DNA from: JAPORK01 sp026710285
Lineage (GTDB): Bacteria; Pseudomonadota; Gammaproteobacteria; Pseudomonadales; Endozoicomonadaceae
Direction: 5' to 3'
DNA: 64,000 nt
Assembly (NCBI GenBank): GCA_965201045.1
Contig: OZ241746.1
Coordinates: 2,108,001-2,172,000, forward strand
Positions 19,330 through 30,002 of the stretch are shown in pieces. Made by a program: the position numbers and the translations under genes. The notes beneath the pieces were generated by a model. It was not told the origin of the DNA. It saw only the letters and a list, made by a program, of their open reading frames with translations, and made no database searches. Numbering within the stretch: the stretch's first letter is position 1; each line of letters begins with the position of its first letter.

Positions 19330-19690
19330 ACTGAAATCTCTTTATAAGGAAAATAAATACGTAAAATGAAAGGTTATAAAAAAAGACTATACATTGGTTA
19401 CTTGTTTTGTTTCTTCAGCTACTGCTCACTATTGCAGTTATTTTTTTCTATTATTTCTACACACACGTAATTCCAGAACTTCAACAGGTTTAGGCATCAT
19501 AGCTGTGATCATGCTTGAGTGTTCATTCATCTCGACGTGAATGCAATACGGTCAGATTAAAGAGTAAAACAATACAGATATGGTTATATATTGAAAACAA
19601 AGGTATTGTCAACAGATAAGGGCTGGTGACTCAGCTTTGAACAGATAGGTTAATACCTGTGAAATATTTATTTAACAGAGGTTATGCGTT
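19330..19690. repeat. RHS spacer 2 (361 bp), part of the 5881-bp tandem period
   Basis: Counterpart of 13449-13809, identical in length with scattered substitutions. No gene seen. Confidence 0.7.
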
Positions 19691-22600
19691 TTACTCCAGA
19701 CGCAAATCGGAATGCTTGCAAAATCTCATATAACCATAAAAATCTGTTGTGTTGAAGCGGGGATGCCTGAGCATTTCTTGCATGTCTGTAGTATTCATTA
19801 ATGTATTAATAATACCATGATCAAAAATTTGATAAACAGACCAGGGGTGAGAATCTTTTAAAAGACGTTTAAATACTATAAACATATGATTATAACTATT
19901 AACTATTGCACCAATATTATCAAATCTAAACAGATTATAAATACGTAGGAATGGTTGCGGTTTTAAAACGTACTCTTTATTTATTTTCAATGGTCGCAAT
20001 ACATAGTTTAAAACCACTATATAAGGATGATTTGGTGAAACAATAACCTGCTCAAAAGAGGAGAAATTGTTCCGAACTTTTAAAAAATTCTCGAGTTTCT
20101 CGACAGAAAGCAATACTTGCCTAAAATAATATGCCAGTAAAATACAGCCGGTATCACAGGCTATATTGTCTCTGAAGGGTGAACAACGTAATAATGCCCA
20201 TGTCAGCGCAACCTCTCTTAAAGTCTTAAATTCTAAAAAGGAACCATGCTTAAGATTGGGCGCTTGTTGTAGAAACTGACTTACTGTAGGGGTAGCGGCA
20301 GGCAATTCTAAATTAAGCTCATCAAGTGCATCTCCGGAAAAAACACAAACTTCATTTGAACAACTAAATTCGCTGACACAAAAATTTCCGTTTTTTGCTG
20401 AAAGCATTTTGAAAGGAATCTCCAGTTCAAACTCTTCATTTACCATGGAAAAAGACAACAGACCTGTAGCCACTGTAACTGCTGTTTCTGCCATACCTAT
20501 AAGGCTGCCGGCAATATTGAGTCCTCTGTTAGCAGGTATTGCAGCCGCTATAACAGGGATACTGCCAATGGTGGCTGCACCTGCCACAACACCGGCCACA
20601 GCAATAGCGCCGGCACCGGCAGCGGCTGCTCCCAGGGTAGCAACAGTACATCCAAACTGGATAACTGATGCAGTAATATTTGCCCAGCGCTGATGCAATG
20701 CACTCAGTCCTGCTGTACTGATATAATCTGCCCATTTAAAAATTTCTCCTAGCCATTTTGGGCTATTGCCAGATGGATCTGTATTCATGACCGGGTTGTT
20801 ACTACCAAAAGCATAACCATCACCTGCTGGATCTTCACTGAGGAAATAGCGCTGCTCTTTATTATACGTCCTGTGACCTGCACCTAAAAATTGCCATCCT
20901 GTGGCAGGATCTCTGCGTTCACCATCAAATCCATACAAAGTTTGCTTATACAAGGGAAGTGTCTTAGATTTTCTGTGCCATATCATACCATAAGGACTGT
21001 AAATATTACGCTGATATACTTTATACTGACTACTGTTGTTTTTTTTTAAAATTGCAACAATATCACCTTTATAACTGCTTTCATAATATTCACTGATTGT
21101 TCCGTCTGTTGTTTTTGCCACCCCCGGATAACCGGTAATATGTGTATCCTGCCAGGGAATGATGATTTTTTCATTGATGAGCGTACCACCTGAATAAAAA
21201 AGATAACTGCTGCCCTGTGTACTTTTTTCCACCATCTCTTTTCCATCACCATCATAGGTGTAATCACTCTGTTTTCCTTTTGCTGAAACAACTCGAGTAA
21301 CTTCATTCATGGCATTATAAGTTATATGATTACCTTCTCCATCCACTGCCATATTACCAACATCATCATAAGTAAAATTTTGTGAAACTGCTCGATTTTG
21401 ATTCCAACCTGTGCTGATTTGTTGAAGACGCAAAGGTGTAGAAATATTGGTATAACGATAATTAATTATTTTACTGACTGTTTTCTGTTGTGCTGAGGGT
21501 TGCAATATTTCCTGAATACCTGCCAGCCGGTTCAATGGTGTAAAAGTATAATTCTGTCGGATAATGACGGGTGCCTGTGTTAATTGTGAGCCGGTGATCG
21601 ATGTATCATGTGGACACAAAGGTAAACCAGAAGAACCCTGACACTGCATACCAATCAGATTATCCAGTACATCGTATTGGTAATGCAGTATACCATATTG
21701 TTTATTTTCTATTTTCTGGCTGAGTAAAAAAATGTTGTCGTTAATGTCATATTTAATTTTCCATTGTGATATAAGCTGTTTTTCCAGCGTGTCAGTTATC
21801 TTATCTTTATTTCCCCACCGGTCATAATGAAATGTACGATACATACCGCTGCCATAACTGATATGTTGTATACGGGAAAAATCATCATAAACGGTCAGAA
21901 ATAACCTTTCACTACTACTGCTTTTATAAGGTTGATAGTCAATATGGTCAATACGTCCCAGCCAGTCATATTCGGTCTTTGTTTTATTTCCGGAAATGTC
22001 TGTGGTGCTAATAATACGCTGGTTATTATCATACTCCCATTGTAGTTGATAATTGGGGTAGTCATTTTTACTTGTGTGATTTAACTGTTGTATCAATCCA
22101 TTATCATTATAAAAATAATTTGTGGTACCAGATATATCAGTTCGTTTGTATAAATTTAAAGTAATCGGATCATAATCATTAATGTATTGTTGTTTATTAT
22201 CTATCAGTTTACTAACAGGAAGATTTAAAATATTATACCGCCATGAAAATACATGTCTGTTTGCAGTAGTAATAGTTGCAATCTTCCCGTCTGATGTATA
22301 AGTATAAAAAGTACGTTTACCATCTTCTCCTGCATGCCAGATCAACTGATCTGCAGCATTATAATAGGAAGAAGATAACAGATAGTGTCCCCCTGAAACA
22401 GGACAGACCCAAGATTGTATAACCTGCCCGGTCAAATTGTAAACCTGGTGTAATCTGTTTCCGGCAGGATCAACTGTATCGGTTAATTGTCCCTGCGAAT
22501 CATAATATTGTCTGATAATTCTTCCTGAAGGATCCTGTATGCTACGCTGTCGTCCAAATCCATCATAAGTGATTACTGAAACCCGTGCTGTAGGCTGTTT

Positions 22601-25210
22601 ATCACTATTAAGGCAGAGTGACTTCACAGAAGGTAATAAACCTGTGGTAGCCGGTAATATCCATTGCTTGACCGGCTTACTGAGTATATTTGCCCGTGAG
22701 ACTGAGATAACAGAGCGTTCACCCTGTACATTTTTCTGATAACTGAGAACACACCTGTCACTGTCATCATAATGTGTAATCATAGTTTCACCATCAGGAA
22801 GATGAATGCGTACAACTCTGCCCGTATCATCATAGTCCTGTGTAGTATCAAGTGTTGTTTTGTGCTCTGATTCACTGATAACATAACTACTTTGCCTGGT
22901 AATACGTCCATATTGATCGTAGAAGATTTTTTTTACCGGCCACCAGTGACCTGTTTGCTGTTTTCCTGTTTTATCAACAGCTTCATTAAAACTTATTAAA
23001 ACTCTTCCGGTGCCATCAAAAAGAACTTTTTTTTGTAAACCATTCACGGCTGTAATTAATACCTGATTAAGGCGTTCAGATACTGTATAGTCATAGCGGA
23101 TGCTCGCAGCAAAAGTAGTACCGGCAGCTCGCTCTATTTTTACTAATCTGTCCCATATATCGTAATAATAACGATCATTATCTTTTTTTTCTGTATCAGT
23201 TACGTTCAGCGTCTGGTTTGTAAACAGACTGGTTGTAATATAAGATGATATTTGACGTTCATTTTCAGACAACTCAATGGCGCTGTAAGTTGTTTTAGTT
23301 TGATTGTCCGGACTCTTTATATAGTAGTAATATTTTTTTATAGTATCCGGTGAAACTGTTTCATCCTGACGTTGTGTTACTGTGGATTTTTTTAATAAAC
23401 CATAAGTTAACAGATTATCAGGATCATCATAGTAATAACGGACAGATATTAAGCGCTGTTTACCTGCCTGTTTTATCTGATGATCGAGTACAGTAGTATA
23501 TCCTTTTCGATTATAATTAATTTTATTTTTATAATAATTACCTATCTTAACAGGTGACAGCGGGTATGTATTTGTTTTTGTGTGAGCAGGATAAATTATA
23601 GAAGATTCAGTCAAAGCAGTAAAAGGCCATACTTTTGAAACCGCAGGACAGGCTTTATCACCATTGAGAGGACAATAATGTATGCGTGTTAAACGTCCAT
23701 AACTATCTGTTTGAATAATAACTCTTCCCTGCGAGTCATAACGGGTAGTGACTGTAGTTACAGCAGGTGTATCCGATGCATCACCCCAAACCCGGGTTAC
23801 TATTTTCAGAGGAAGGCTATAAAAAACCGGCAAGTCAGTAAAAGAGGAATATGCACAACCATCATATTTATCTGTACGACAAAAAAAGTAGTGTACAGCT
23901 GATAAAACATCTCCGGTTCGGTCACTGATTTGCTGTTCATTTGTCATCAAATGGTATTTATTGTAGGTACGTATTTCCCGTATAAGACCATTGTCCTGCT
24001 CAGTCTGATAGCTATAACTTACCGGAACCTCAAACAATCTATCTTTTGATGAATGACCAGAAATATTCACCCCGGAATTAAAGCCGAGATAATTGTGTTC
24101 ATTTAAATTTGTTTTACCATAATGATAACGACTAATCATCATAGCCTGACCAAACCCTGGATCAGCCGTTTCTTTGACAACAGCACACAATGCATGAGGC
24201 AATACTGTGTAATTATCAGGTATTTTTATTTCATCTCTGCAATTATAAGTTATACGATTTTTTAATCCTGTTGGATAATTAACACCAGTAATAAAATGTT
24301 GTATATAATGAAAATAAATACCATGACCTAGACGATCATTGGATGAAGGCAGAGTAATACTATGCAATTCACTATTTTTTTTATGGATTAGAACAACAAC
24401 CGGCTTTCCGTTATATCCCTGACTAACCACGTGAACAGATTGATTAGTATTGTATAGTTTAATAATATGCCCGTTATCATCGCTTATTGATTGTAACAGA
24501 TGAGTACCAGGCATATAACTGAAATGGACACTCCATCCATTCTGTTGTTCAAGATGGATTTCATAACCCTCATGATTAAGCGTCTCCCGCAGACCATTGG
24601 CATAAGTAATGATAAAATGAGTACTGATATCTCCCTGAATAAGCATATCCTTCAATTTATGATACACTGGCCACCAGTGACCTGTTGATTGTTTTGTTAA
24701 ATAAAAATTTTGTCCAAAGGATGTGGTTAACTGCTTTGTAACCGGATTAAAGTGAGTCAGATTCCAGCTCCAGCCTGTTCCTAATTCATCAGGGTCAGCT
24801 AAAGTACTGCTATTATAATTAACTTCAAGATTAATATTTGGACCATGCCCTAAGTTACTAATCATGCTTCCTGTTTTTACATAAGCACTAAGAGTACCTG
24901 TCCGTGGATCAACAGTAGTTCCCCACATTTTTTTAAAATTAAAGGCATTGGACCAGGGATTTGATTCTGAAGATTCTGAAGAAAAAGTCGTTCTGTGTGT
25001 TTTTTCCAGTTTTGATCTGCTCTGATTATTATACTGATTTGTTGTTTTATCAGATTTGTTATCTGAATGATAAAAATAATTGCTATGATTATTAAAGCTG
25101 TTCCTTTGTTTACAGGATATGATGCAAAACAGACTTTCTGTACAATACAGCAGTGTAAGCGCTAAGGTTAAAAAATAGTGAAAATAGTATTTTTGAAGCT
25201 TAAGCAGCAT
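19691..25210 (-). CDS. RHS/YD-repeat protein, tandem copy 3, diverged tail
   Basis: Third 1839-residue copy. The shell and core again match the others, with a few more substitutions than between copies 1 and 2. The tail patch is the most distinct: RQVLLSVEKLENFLKVRNNF, LRPLKINKEYVLKPQPFLRI and VFKRLLKDSHPWSVYQIFDHG. The triad C1689/H1775/D1797 is intact. Upstream similarity to the other copies stops at about 25265, which marks the 5' edge of the amplified unit; the 3' edge is at about 7924, just past the stop of copy 1. This is probably the promoter-proximal or founder copy, but the direction of duplication cannot be told from the sequence alone. Confidence 0.9.
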   Translation of the reverse strand: MLLKLQKYYFHYFLTLALTLLYCTESLFCIISCKQRNSFNNHSNYFYHSDNKSDKTTNQYNNQSRSKLEKTHRTTFSSESSESNPWSNAFNFKKMWGTTVDPRTGTLSAYVKTGSMISNLGHGPNINLEVNYNSSTLADPDELGTGWSWNLTHFNPVTKQLTTSFGQNFYLTKQSTGHWWPVYHKLKDMLIQGDISTHFIITYANGLRETLNHEGYEIHLEQQNGWSVHFSYMPGTHLLQSISDDNGHIIKLYNTNQSVHVVSQGYNGKPVVVLIHKKNSELHSITLPSSNDRLGHGIYFHYIQHFITGVNYPTGLKNRITYNCRDEIKIPDNYTVLPHALCAVVKETADPGFGQAMMISRYHYGKTNLNEHNYLGFNSGVNISGHSSKDRLFEVPVSYSYQTEQDNGLIREIRTYNKYHLMTNEQQISDRTGDVLSAVHYFFCRTDKYDGCAYSSFTDLPVFYSLPLKIVTRVWGDASDTPAVTTVTTRYDSQGRVIIQTDSYGRLTRIHYCPLNGDKACPAVSKVWPFTALTESSIIYPAHTKTNTYPLSPVKIGNYYKNKINYNRKGYTTVLDHQIKQAGKQRLISVRYYYDDPDNLLTYGLLKKSTVTQRQDETVSPDTIKKYYYYIKSPDNQTKTTYSAIELSENERQISSYITTSLFTNQTLNVTDTEKKDNDRYYYDIWDRLVKIERAAGTTFAASIRYDYTVSERLNQVLITAVNGLQKKVLFDGTGRVLISFNEAVDKTGKQQTGHWWPVKKIFYDQYGRITRQSSYVISESEHKTTLDTTQDYDDTGRVVRIHLPDGETMITHYDDSDRCVLSYQKNVQGERSVISVSRANILSKPVKQWILPATTGLLPSVKSLCLNSDKQPTARVSVITYDGFGRQRSIQDPSGRIIRQYYDSQGQLTDTVDPAGNRLHQVYNLTGQVIQSWVCPVSGGHYLLSSSYYNAADQLIWHAGEDGKRTFYTYTSDGKIATITTANRHVFSWRYNILNLPVSKLIDNKQQYINDYDPITLNLYKRTDISGTTNYFYNDNGLIQQLNHTSKNDYPNYQLQWEYDNNQRIISTTDISGNKTKTEYDWLGRIDHIDYQPYKSSSSERLFLTVYDDFSRIQHISYGSGMYRTFHYDRWGNKDKITDTLEKQLISQWKIKYDINDNIFLLSQKIENKQYGILHYQYDVLDNLIGMQCQGSSGLPLCPHDTSITGSQLTQAPVIIRQNYTFTPLNRLAGIQEILQPSAQQKTVSKIINYRYTNISTPLRLQQISTGWNQNRAVSQNFTYDDVGNMAVDGEGNHITYNAMNEVTRVVSAKGKQSDYTYDGDGKEMVEKSTQGSSYLFYSGGTLINEKIIIPWQDTHITGYPGVAKTTDGTISEYYESSYKGDIVAILKKNNSSQYKVYQRNIYSPYGMIWHRKSKTLPLYKQTLYGFDGERRDPATGWQFLGAGHRTYNKEQRYFLSEDPAGDGYAFGSNNPVMNTDPSGNSPKWLGEIFKWADYISTAGLSALHQRWANITASVIQFGCTVATLGAAAAGAGAIAVAGVVAGAATIGSIPVIAAAIPANRGLNIAGSLIGMAETAVTVATGLLSFSMVNEEFELEIPFKMLSAKNGNFCVSEFSCSNEVCVFSGDALDELNLELPAATPTVSQFLQQAPNLKHGSFLEFKTLREVALTWALLRCSPFRDNIACDTGCILLAYYFRQVLLSVEKLENFLKVRNNFSSFEQVIVSPNHPYIVVLNYVLRPLKINKEYVLKPQPFLRIYNLFRFDNIGAIVNSYNHMFIVFKRLLKDSHPWSVYQIFDHGIINTLMNTTDMQEMLRHPRFNTTDFYGYMRFCKHSDLRLE

Positions 25211-25574
25211 ACTGAAATCTCTTTATAAGAAAAATAATAGACGTAAGATGAAGGGTTATAAAAAAATTATTTTTATTATCTTCAATACAAGATAATGGTT
25301 TTTATTTGAAAAGTATTATATAACTAATAATATTATAGAAAAATACGGATTAAGTTGAATGCAACAGACTAAATTTTTACTTTCTCACGAATAACCAGTC
25401 TGACTTAGTTAAAAATAATCATCATTAAAAATATAACTTCCCTGTTAGCGGATTCCGGTGATTCCTACCGGAATGATGGAGGTTACTTTAGCTCTACTCG
25501 CACGTTAAAAGTAAAGGCTGTTATTATTCAGCCAAAACTCCAAACCAGGGTTACACTAAAGTTAAACTTTACTA
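25211..25574. other. Non-coding stretch upstream of RHS copy 3
   Basis: The right edge of the RHS repeat unit (to about 25265) is followed by AT-rich DNA. An inverted repeat CCGGTGATTCCTACCGG at about 25456 resembles a dispersed REP-type hairpin. A terminator candidate for the next gene lies at 25507-25533. Confidence 0.5.
25507..25533 (-). terminator. Candidate rho-independent terminator of the 25575-26957 gene
   Basis: On the minus strand GGCTG, an 8-base loop and CAGCC are followed by TTTACTTTT, about 40 bp past the stop. The stem is short, so this is tentative. Confidence 0.4.
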
Positions 25575-26957
25575 TTATTTCAGCTCAGACTTAATGTCTT
25601 TACTCAACTTTCGTAAAGTGTGAAAGTCAGTTTTTGACATGAGATCTATCAGAGCCTCAAAACTTGTCGTGCTGTCTATATCGAAATCCCCACTAATTGA
25701 ATCTATGAATTTTGTAGCTTTTTCTGCTCTTGTGCCAACGGATATATCTTCCTTAAGGTTTCCTGGTAACAGACCTTTTGTAAAAAGTGTAGCAGTAAAG
25801 GTAGTATCATCCATAGGTAAAACTTTTATAAACTTGTCATAATATGTTTGCAGAACTGTTCTCATCTTTTCTACATCAGCACTTACCGAGGTACTTCCTG
25901 ATGCTACTGTTGTTTCTGAATGATAACCTTTAATCTTAGCAGCCTGAGATTCTGCACCCCATATTAGTGGATTCATTGCAAATAAATTGAGCGACATTGT
26001 TGCCAGTTGTTCACGTCCATCAAGATCAGATTTTTCTGTAACGTCCCATAACTTTTTGAGTGTGGTAGCAATTTGCCGTTTCAATTCTGTTTCACCTTTC
26101 ATCGGTTTTTCGCTACCTTCAAACATTACCATTTCTGCTTCGATTGGATGAGCCACAAGAAATACCAGAACCTGTGCGTGATCCTTAGGATAATAACTCA
26201 GCAACTCAGAAACCTGAGGTTTTTTTATAGCATCTGCCACGCAAAAGATTTTTTTACACTTTTGTTTAACGTTGCCATACGCATTAATTACTGAAACAAG
26301 ATCTCCCACCCCATTTTTAAGTACCAGTCTGGTTATCTGGCTGTCTGAAATAAACGCATCCGGGTAAGCAGATAGCATTGTTTTTGCATAGTTTGCTGGT
26401 AACTCAGGTTCGTTATACTCAACACGATCCATTGTATACGCTATCATTGCAGCATTTGCCTGTTTGAGCAAAGAAAATGCAGCACGATCTTCCATGTCAT
26501 CGTCAACACTACGATCATGCATACCCTTCAATGCCGAATAAACAAAAAATTTTGCTTCACTGGTCTTATCTATATCACAGCTGTCGCTATCTACTAGTGC
26601 TTTTGCTAAGGCAGGAATACAGGAATACCCTCTGTTTTTAGTGGCTTCAATAAAAGCAGCATTGCTAATTTTTTCAGCAAAAAAATCATGTAAGACAGCA
26701 AAATCAAACAGTGTATAGTTCCACATTTTTGCCTTTTCATCTAATTGACTCACAAAAGATGCTCTTTGTGTTCTTTGCGCTATTGCACCTGAATCTTTGT
26801 CAACAGCGACCTGATGCCTGGCTCCCTCAACAGGCGGACTTGCTGATTCTACATTTGTCTGTTGTAAAGGTGTTCTCTTGCCTGCCTGTACTGTTTCAAC
26901 CGCCAGCAATGTTATCATCATACTGGCAATTGCAGACCACTTTATTATTTTGAACAT
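25575..26957 (-). CDS. Secreted protein of unknown function, paralog A of a tandem pair
   Basis: About 460 residues with a clear Sec signal (FKIIKWSAIASMMITLLAVE, cleaved near VQAG), then a polar, probably helical body. I recognise no domain. It is clearly paralogous to the next gene (27300-28694): shared features are QAGKR-PLQ after the signal, LVLKNGVGDLVSVINAYGNV against LELKNSVSDLITVINARANV, and ELLSYYPKDHAQVLVFLVAHP against EVLEYYPDEQEVVFAFLVRYP. An upstream ATG at 26978 would add seven residues; I chose the ATG at 26957 because it matches the paralog's start. It sits between the RHS array and its paralog, in the same orientation. An exported effector or envelope factor is possible but unproven. 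Confidence 0.75.
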   Translation of the reverse strand: MFKIIKWSAIASMMITLLAVETVQAGKRTPLQQTNVESASPPVEGARHQVAVDKDSGAIAQRTQRASFVSQLDEKAKMWNYTLFDFAVLHDFFAEKISNAAFIEATKNRGYSCIPALAKALVDSDSCDIDKTSEAKFFVYSALKGMHDRSVDDDMEDRAAFSLLKQANAAMIAYTMDRVEYNEPELPANYAKTMLSAYPDAFISDSQITRLVLKNGVGDLVSVINAYGNVKQKCKKIFCVADAIKKPQVSELLSYYPKDHAQVLVFLVAHPIEAEMVMFEGSEKPMKGETELKRQIATTLKKLWDVTEKSDLDGREQLATMSLNLFAMNPLIWGAESQAAKIKGYHSETTVASGSTSVSADVEKMRTVLQTYYDKFIKVLPMDDTTFTATLFTKGLLPGNLKEDISVGTRAEKATKFIDSISGDFDIDSTTSFEALIDLMSKTDFHTLRKLSKDIKSELK

Positions 26958-26978
26958 ATAATATAATCCCATTTTCAA

Positions 26979-27299
26979 TATTTTTATTATTACTATTTTA
27001 TTATTTTAAGTCGTATACCATGGATAATAACTCAGCTAAATAAGCGACCATGTATATAAAAATTAAAGCAATATCATTCAATATAAAACAGACTTAAATA
27101 ATTGATGTACTTTAATATTACTATTCAGAATATCAGAGTAGTATTATAATACTGTATAAAAATCTAAAGTCGTTTATGTTTAATCATATACTTATTATAT
27201 TTTTAGATGACGGATTTTATTTTTTTACAAATTATAAAAACAGAATGTTTTATAGTAGTAATCCGGCAGCTTTAAATTACACAAGTAGCATCTGCGTTT
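26979..27299. other. Non-coding gap between secreted paralogs
   Basis: About 320 bp, strongly AT-rich, without a gene. It presumably holds the promoter of the left gene and the terminator of the right one; I cannot assign either. Confidence 0.5.
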
Positions 27300-28694
27300 T
27301 TAGTTTAATTCTTGGCTTAATTTAGTATAGATTTGCTGTACTAATTCCCGTTCTGGTTCATTTTTACTATTTGACATGTATTCCAATAACTTACGCAAAG
27401 TCTCAGTAAACCCAACGGATAAGGCGGGATTTATTATATGATCAAAAAGATATTGAGATCTTGCGGTATTTGTAGACTTAGATCTTAACATCTCTAATGA
27501 TTCTCCACTCATACATTTTTGTGAATAAAGATGATTGGCTGCCTGCTCTGCACGAAGAACCTGTACTAATTCAACATAAAAGCTTATTATTACCGTTTCT
27601 GTGATTTTTGCTGCTCGAAGGTGTGCCCAGTTAATAGTGGGTTCAGAGCGATGACTAACGGTTGCAGAGTGAGGGTTCTGAGCCTGTGAAGCAGAATACA
27701 TTGGATTAAGAGGATTCATTCCGAACAGATGAATGGCTATATTAGCCAGTTGAAGGAAGCCATCTTCGTCTTCAATACTCTTCCATAATGTATTAAAAGA
27801 ATGAGATATCTTCTGTTTTAAAAGGGTTTCAGATTTTAATGATCTCGGTTTTGCACCCTCCTGCATTTCTTCTGTCTCCATAGGGTAGCGAACTAAAAAA
27901 GCAAAAACAACCTCTTGTTCGTCCGGATAATATTCCAGGACCTCTTTTACAGTAGGTCTTTTTATCGCTTCCTTCTGGGTGAATACCGTTTCGTCTGGCG
28001 TGTTAACGTTAGCCCGCGCATTGATAACTGTGATAAGATCTGACACAGAATTTTTAAGTTCCAACCTCGTTATGTTAGTATTGTCAGTAAAATAATCCTT
28101 ATAAGGCCGTAACATTCGCACTAAACATGCACCGGTCAATTCAGAGTCATGATATTCAACACTGTTAGGTTTATGTAGGTATATTGATGCATTAGCTTCC
28201 TGAAGAAACTCAAATCCATTCATATCTTCCTGTCCCTCATCGTCACATCGATGGTATAAAGCATCTAATGCTGAATAAACATAAAATTTGGCTGCTGCCA
28301 TTGTTTCTGTTTGCATGTTTTTACTTGCATGCAATATTTTTGCTAAGGAATCAATGTTGCTATAAGCGTTACCAGATTGAGTGGCACGAACAAATTCTTC
28401 AGTGCTCATATAAGTGGAAAAAAAAGAGTATAACGGTGCCCATTCAAAACCTGAACTATTCCAGCCCTTTGCATCTTTATCTAATTCATCGACAGTGGAG
28501 GCTAATAATGTTTTTGCAGCTGTTGCCTCAGCATTCTCGCTAACGGTAACTCTGTGTTTTGCTCCCTGAGCTGGTGGCGCAGATTGCTGTACCCGGGATT
28601 TTAAGGGTGGGCGTTTTCCGGCTTGTGCTATTCCCCATGAACTGAAGAGTGCCACTGCACAAATAGCAGCACTCCATTTCATTATTTTGAACAT
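27300..28694 (-). CDS. Secreted protein of unknown function, paralog B of a tandem pair
   Basis: 464 residues with a Sec signal (KWSAAICAVALFSSWGIAQA, then GKRPPLK). The body aligns with paralog A along its length but is well diverged, so the duplication is older than that of the RHS genes. The middle (about 180-290) is best conserved, including VEYHDSEL against VEYNEPEL. The C-terminal third has little in common apart from the closing helices (YTKLSQELN against SKDIKSELK). No catalytic motif, repeat or membrane segment is visible after the signal. The start follows AAGG with slightly long spacing. Confidence 0.75.
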   Translation of the reverse strand: MFKIMKWSAAICAVALFSSWGIAQAGKRPPLKSRVQQSAPPAQGAKHRVTVSENAEATAAKTLLASTVDELDKDAKGWNSSGFEWAPLYSFFSTYMSTEEFVRATQSGNAYSNIDSLAKILHASKNMQTETMAAAKFYVYSALDALYHRCDDEGQEDMNGFEFLQEANASIYLHKPNSVEYHDSELTGACLVRMLRPYKDYFTDNTNITRLELKNSVSDLITVINARANVNTPDETVFTQKEAIKRPTVKEVLEYYPDEQEVVFAFLVRYPMETEEMQEGAKPRSLKSETLLKQKISHSFNTLWKSIEDEDGFLQLANIAIHLFGMNPLNPMYSASQAQNPHSATVSHRSEPTINWAHLRAAKITETVIISFYVELVQVLRAEQAANHLYSQKCMSGESLEMLRSKSTNTARSQYLFDHIINPALSVGFTETLRKLLEYMSNSKNEPERELVQQIYTKLSQELN

Positions 28695-30002
28695 ATAAAA
28701 TAACCTTATATTTATTATTTTTACTGTGAAAAAAATTATCTTGCTTTTGTATTTCTTAGCGCTGGCACATACGTTTATCGATGACCTTTGGCGGCAAAGA
28801 GTTTAGCATACAAAATAACATGGTCAATCTTTTTAAATATCATTTATAAATAAATCTGTTGTCGTATTATTGAGCTTTGTAATTAAAGAATTTTACACAG
28901 ATCATATAAGGCATATACACTTCTTATGTCTTGTTTTTTTTCTGGATATGTCCATTTGATGTTTGTTTTTAAATACAGAAAGAAGTTTTTGATTCTGCCT
29001 TTTTGCTGTACTCTATATAAATAAATATTTGGTTAGGTGTAAAACCATTCTAAAATTTTATTGTGGATTTATACTTTCACAAGAATCTATTAAAAACCAG
29101 CGTGGTCATTTTTTTTATTACAATCCAGCCAGGCAACACTTCCTAATTTTATCATGAGTAGTGGAGTCATCCGGTAATTGAGACGCTCCTGTAATTGTCA
29201 TTTAATTGAATGAATCAATAAAACGCATTATATATAAGTCTTTCGTTGTATGTATGATGTTTGTCTGTATGATATGTTGTGCAAAGCATTAACTTCATAA
29301 AGAAGTGTTACTGTGCAACATCAGTTTTCCAGTTACCAGCTGAAAGGGTAAACTCTTACCAGCAAAGAAAAAATGTGGCTCCTGGCATGCTGATAAATAA
29401 TGGACCAGAGAGATTCTATACCTGAAAAATGAAAAATTTATGCAAAACAGTAGAAAATCACCCCAGAAAAACAATAAATATTTTTTGCATGAATAACTGA
29501 AATTCAGTCTTTAAAGTATGCAATATTGGGATTAAAGAACAAACAATTGAAGATATTCCCCTGGTTAAACTATGTCTCTTAGTCACATTTTTTCAGCTCC
29601 AGTTTTTATTTACAGATTTATCTTCTGCTGAAGATACCAATCTTTACTGAACGCATCGTGGCTTTTTCTTCTAGGCTTCGACAGACCGAGCCCGTGGTTT
29701 TATGCCAAAAACGTGTATATTCAGTAGCAGGCAACTTGCCAGGATAAAAATAAGAACATGAAAAATATGACTAAAAGACAGGGTTAAGCTGAAGAAAACA
29801 GATTAACATGACCAGCCGGTTGTTAAAAAGAGTTAATGGGAAAAGACTTTTAAAATCAGTGATATAGAACCATTTTAACAATATTCTGGGTGATTTTTCC
29901 TGCTGACTGAAAAATAATTTTAATTTAAGAAGCCTCTGCCTCCTTTTTTGTGATTAAATACAATGGCAGTTATTTAATTAAGTTAAAAGTATGGGAGTTA
30001 TA
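28695..30002. other. 1.3-kb non-coding stretch containing a MITE
   Basis: No supported gene on either strand. It holds a MITE (29572-29781), AT-rich DNA with no structure I can name on its left, and the leader of rpe on its right. Confidence 0.55.
29572..29781. mobile_element. MITE copy 2, Tn5/IS50-type ends, degraded hairpin
   Basis: The left end reads aTGTCTCTTAGTCACATTT (first base changed) and the right end, on the opposite strand, CTGTCTTTTAGTCATATTT. Flanking 9-mers GGTTAAACT (29563-29571) and GGTTAAGCT (29782-29790) match at 8 of 9 positions. The inner part aligns with the copies at 43609 and 45572 (CTTTACTGAACGCA, TATTCAGTAGCAGGCAAC), but one hairpin arm has been lost, so this is an older or deleted copy. 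Confidence 0.78.
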
